A DNA stretch of 6,489 nt from a bacterium. GTDB taxonomy: Bacteria; Gemmatimonadota; Glassbacteria; GWA2-58-10. The position numbers and the translations under genes were made by a program. Shown here piece by piece: positions 5,333 to 6,489 of this stretch (its first letter is position 1; the number at the start of each line of letters is the position of its first letter). Below the pieces are notes generated by a model, which saw only the letters and a program-made list of their open reading frames with translations, ran no database searches and was not told where the DNA came from. Location: positions 1 to 6,489 of the forward strand of contig JAJFUG010000019.1 of the NCBI GenBank assembly GCA_021372515.1, in the 5' to 3' direction.

Positions 5333-5716
5333 ATGATCTATTTCAGCGGAATAGCAGCCCAGCGGTTCAACGAGTGGGAAATCCCGGACGACACCCCGCG
5401 TTTCGCCACGGCCGAGGACAGCTACCGGCTGTTTCTGGGCATACATTTCCGGATGCTGCGCGCCGGCGATAACCCGCTGGAACCCTACTACAGGCACTAC
5501 CTGGCCTGCGTCGAGCACTACGAGGCGCGGATGCGGCTGAGCCAGCAGGAGTTCCGCAACGCCGTTGGCGTCATCGTGGATATGTACAAACGTTACTTCG
5601 AGGAACCGGAGGCCAAGCGCCGCGAGACGCTGCTGGATTCGATCGGCAAGTTCGAGCGCCTGGTCTACCTGTTCAGCAACAAAACCCATCCGGAGCGGGC
5701 GGCGGCCTCTTTCTGA
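5333..5716 (+). CDS. Hypothetical helical protein, 127 residues
   Basis: I do not recognise this protein. Two in-frame ATGs exist, 5324 and 5333. The second is preferred because AGGATGGAG (5321-5329) precedes it, with AGGA 8 nt upstream; the first has only AGG touching the codon. The first 25 residues look like an extended or beta segment (MIYFSGIAAQRF). The rest is strongly amphipathic helix with many Tyr, Arg and Glu (EPYYRHYLACVEHYEARMRL, VIVDMYKRYF, DSIGKFERLVYLF). There is no signal peptide or membrane span, so it should be cytoplasmic. Codon use is like that of its neighbours. It is divergent from the CYTH operon across a 232-bp gap and is followed by a very strong terminator, so it is probably a single-gene unit. 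Confidence 0.7.
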   Translation: MIYFSGIAAQRFNEWEIPDDTPRFATAEDSYRLFLGIHFRMLRAGDNPLEPYYRHYLACVEHYEARMRLSQQEFRNAVGVIVDMYKRYFEEPEAKRRETLLDSIGKFERLVYLFSNKTHPERAAASF

Positions 5717-5742
5717 GCCAGACGGCCCCTCTGACCCCATAC

Positions 5743-5790
5743 AACCGTCCTGTGCGGGTGCGCGCGCATCCGTGCGGGACGGTTTTGTTT
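5743..5790 (+). terminator. Rho-independent terminator with 19-bp stem
   Basis: Bases 5743-5761 pair without interruption with 5766-5784 (including four G-U pairs) around a GCGC loop, and the stem runs into TTTTGTTT (5783-5790). The outer arms are AACCGTCC and GGACGGTT. It starts 26 bases after the stop of the 127-residue protein and ends that transcript. Confidence 0.85.
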
Positions 5791-5846
5791 GTGCCACGGT
5801 GAGAAAATTCTTTGAAATCCGATGAAAATTAAAGTTTTACCGAATT

Positions 5847-6045
5847 CGGCCGATTTGAAAAGCGGGAACGGAAAAAGGGATTTCAGCCAGGCCAGGCCAG
5901 AACAGTCCCCCCCCCGCTTCCGGTTATGGTCGGTTTTGACCACAAATCGACGTTCCGCTTTACCCCGAGCCCACTGACGCTTCTTCGCGGAAACGTGATT
6001 TGTGCCGGTCCCCCGGTGTTGCAGCGCCGGGGGACTTTCTTTTTC
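5847..6045 (+). ncRNA. Candidate small RNA ending at an orphan terminator
   Basis: A strong terminator (6008-6045) has no credible gene between it and the previous terminator at 5790. The stretch can fold: AAAGC and GGAACG (5859-5863, 5865-5870) pair with CGTTCC and GCTTT (5951-5961) around one bulged G. CGATTTG (5851-5857) can instead pair with CAAATCG (5943-5949), an alternative that excludes the first. A weak promoter, TTGAAA (5812-5817), 17 bp, TTTTAC (5835-5840), would start RNA near 5847. The stretch also holds a palindrome CCGAATTCGG (5840-5849), three tandem GCCAG (5886-5900) and a run of nine C (5907-5915). A 51-codon open frame (5822-5977) has no ribosome site and an unlikely composition, so a small protein is the less favoured reading. 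Confidence 0.3.
6008..6045 (+). terminator. Strong orphan Rho-independent terminator
   Basis: GTCCCCCGG (6008-6016) pairs perfectly with CCGGGGGAC (6027-6035). Two inner pairs (one G-U) follow, leaving loop TTGCAG, and the U-rich tract TTTCTTTTTC comes directly after the stem. The previous transcript already has its own terminator 220 bases upstream, so this one must serve something lying between. The stretch 6046-6120 beyond it holds only a 10-bp palindrome AGGCCGGCCT (6108-6117). Confidence 0.75.
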
Positions 6046-6120
6046 TCTCCTCCCGCTTGAGCCGCTTTCTTCCGAAGCGAACGGATTCGAGAGCAGTGGA
6101 TAGTATCAGGCCGGCCTTTT

Positions 6121-6144
6121 GTGTGGGCACGGCGCACCGTGCCC
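6121..6144 (+). repeat. REP-like palindrome 4 (degenerate 5' tetranucleotide)
   Basis: GGGCACGG (6125-6132) pairs perfectly with CCGTGCCC (6137-6144) around loop CGCA. The tetranucleotide in front is GTGT rather than GTAG. The stem is the same as in palindrome 1 apart from small changes, and as there it leads directly into the long repeat. Confidence 0.55.
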
Positions 6145-6150
6145 AAAAGG

Positions 6151-6416
6151 CGTTTATATTCTCTTGGTTTCGGCCCAGAGAACCAGAAGCCATTGGGGCC
6201 GTAAACTCGCCCCGGCCTCTCGGGTTTTGCAGCCTGTGGTGTGCAGGATGCTTTCCCTCGCTGCCCGCGCTGCGGTACGGCGCTGACGCGAATCGCCGCC
6301 GGGCCATGTGGCAATTACAGCCCCGGGTGTTTCAGGCTCGATTGCACGCTGCCCTGGCGGGAAGCTCAGACAGGTGCGGCCCCCAAAGGCTGAACTGCGG
6401 CGGCCTGACAGCCGCA
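6151..6416 (+). repeat. Dispersed intergenic repeat, copy C (about 260 bp)
   Basis: The unit starts with CGTTT and the hairpin TTCTCTTGG (6159-6167) with a right arm carrying one change relative to copy B (6174-6182), which leaves one mismatch in the stem. The block 6198-6244 matches copy B at 42 of 47 positions by eye. Homology continues with indels through GGCAATTAC (near 6310-6319), GCTCAGACA (6364-6372) and a closing hairpin TGCGGC (6396-6401) with GCCGCA (6411-6416). No ribosome site or conserved frame supports a gene; the stretch 6417-6451 shows nothing recognisable. Confidence 0.7.
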
Positions 6417-6451
6417 AGCGTGTTTGACTTCCTGGGATGTCAGGGGGTGTC

Positions 6452-6476
6452 GTAGGGGCGAACCTTGTGTTCGCCC
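6452..6476 (+). repeat. REP-like palindrome 5 (5'-GTAG plus 8-bp stem)
   Basis: GTAG (6452-6455) is followed by GGGCGAAC (6456-6463), loop CTTGT, and GTTCGCCC (6469-6476). The layout is the same as palindrome 3 on the other strand, with four base pairs of the stem changed on both sides. It closes the second repeat block. Confidence 0.65.
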
Positions 6477-6489
6477 GTAACATTCTATG

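Noticed and set aside
5822-5977. A 51-codon frame beginning MKIKVLPNS, ending 31 bases before the terminator at 6008
   Set aside because: No Shine-Dalgarno site, a run of nine C inside it, and a non-protein-like C-terminal half. Kept only as the alternative to a small RNA.

Overview
This GC-rich window has the look of a chromosomal segment from an environmental bacterium. The clues are a Tat-exported sugar-isomerase-like TIM barrel, a lipidated sugar oxidoreductase of the kind common in Bacteroidota, Planctomycetota, Verrucomicrobiota and related uncultured phyla, and good Shine-Dalgarno sites. I would guess an uncultured lineage of the FCB or PVC type, with low confidence. There is no rRNA, tRNA, transposase or CRISPR array.

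Layout. (1) Positions 1-606, minus: the N-terminal part of a Tat-exported xylose-isomerase-like TIM barrel protein. (2) 607-895: a divergent control region with one promoter per direction and a perfect 9-bp inverted repeat between them. (3) 896-3354, plus: a lipoprotein oxidoreductase overlapped by 4 bp (ATGA) by a family 2 glycosyltransferase with an extra C-terminal Rossmann-like module, closed by a clean terminator. (4) 3411-4204: about 800 bp without a credible gene, filled with hairpins and repeats. (5) 4231-5100, minus: a CYTH (triphosphate tunnel) protein followed by a small single-span membrane protein. Their terminator is itself one of the repeats of region 4. (6) 5333-5716, plus: an unrecognised 127-residue helical protein with a 19-bp-stem terminator. 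(7) 5791-6045: no convincing gene, but a second strong terminator at its end, so possibly a small RNA. (8) 6121-6489: a second block of the same intergenic repeats.

How the parts fit. The two exported sugar-type enzymes are divergently transcribed around a shared palindrome and may belong to one carbohydrate pathway; the substrate cannot be read from sequence. The CYTH protein and its small membrane partner form a two-gene unit with its own promoter and terminator.

The most unusual content is the repeat system. Five short palindromes occur; four carry 5'-GTAG at the base of the stem, the hallmark of REP elements handled by RAYT (TnpA-REP) transposases. Their arms differ in sequence but keep pairing. 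They sit in composite blocks with a roughly 250-bp dispersed repeat that begins with a 10-bp-stem hairpin. At least one palindrome serves as a functional-looking terminator.
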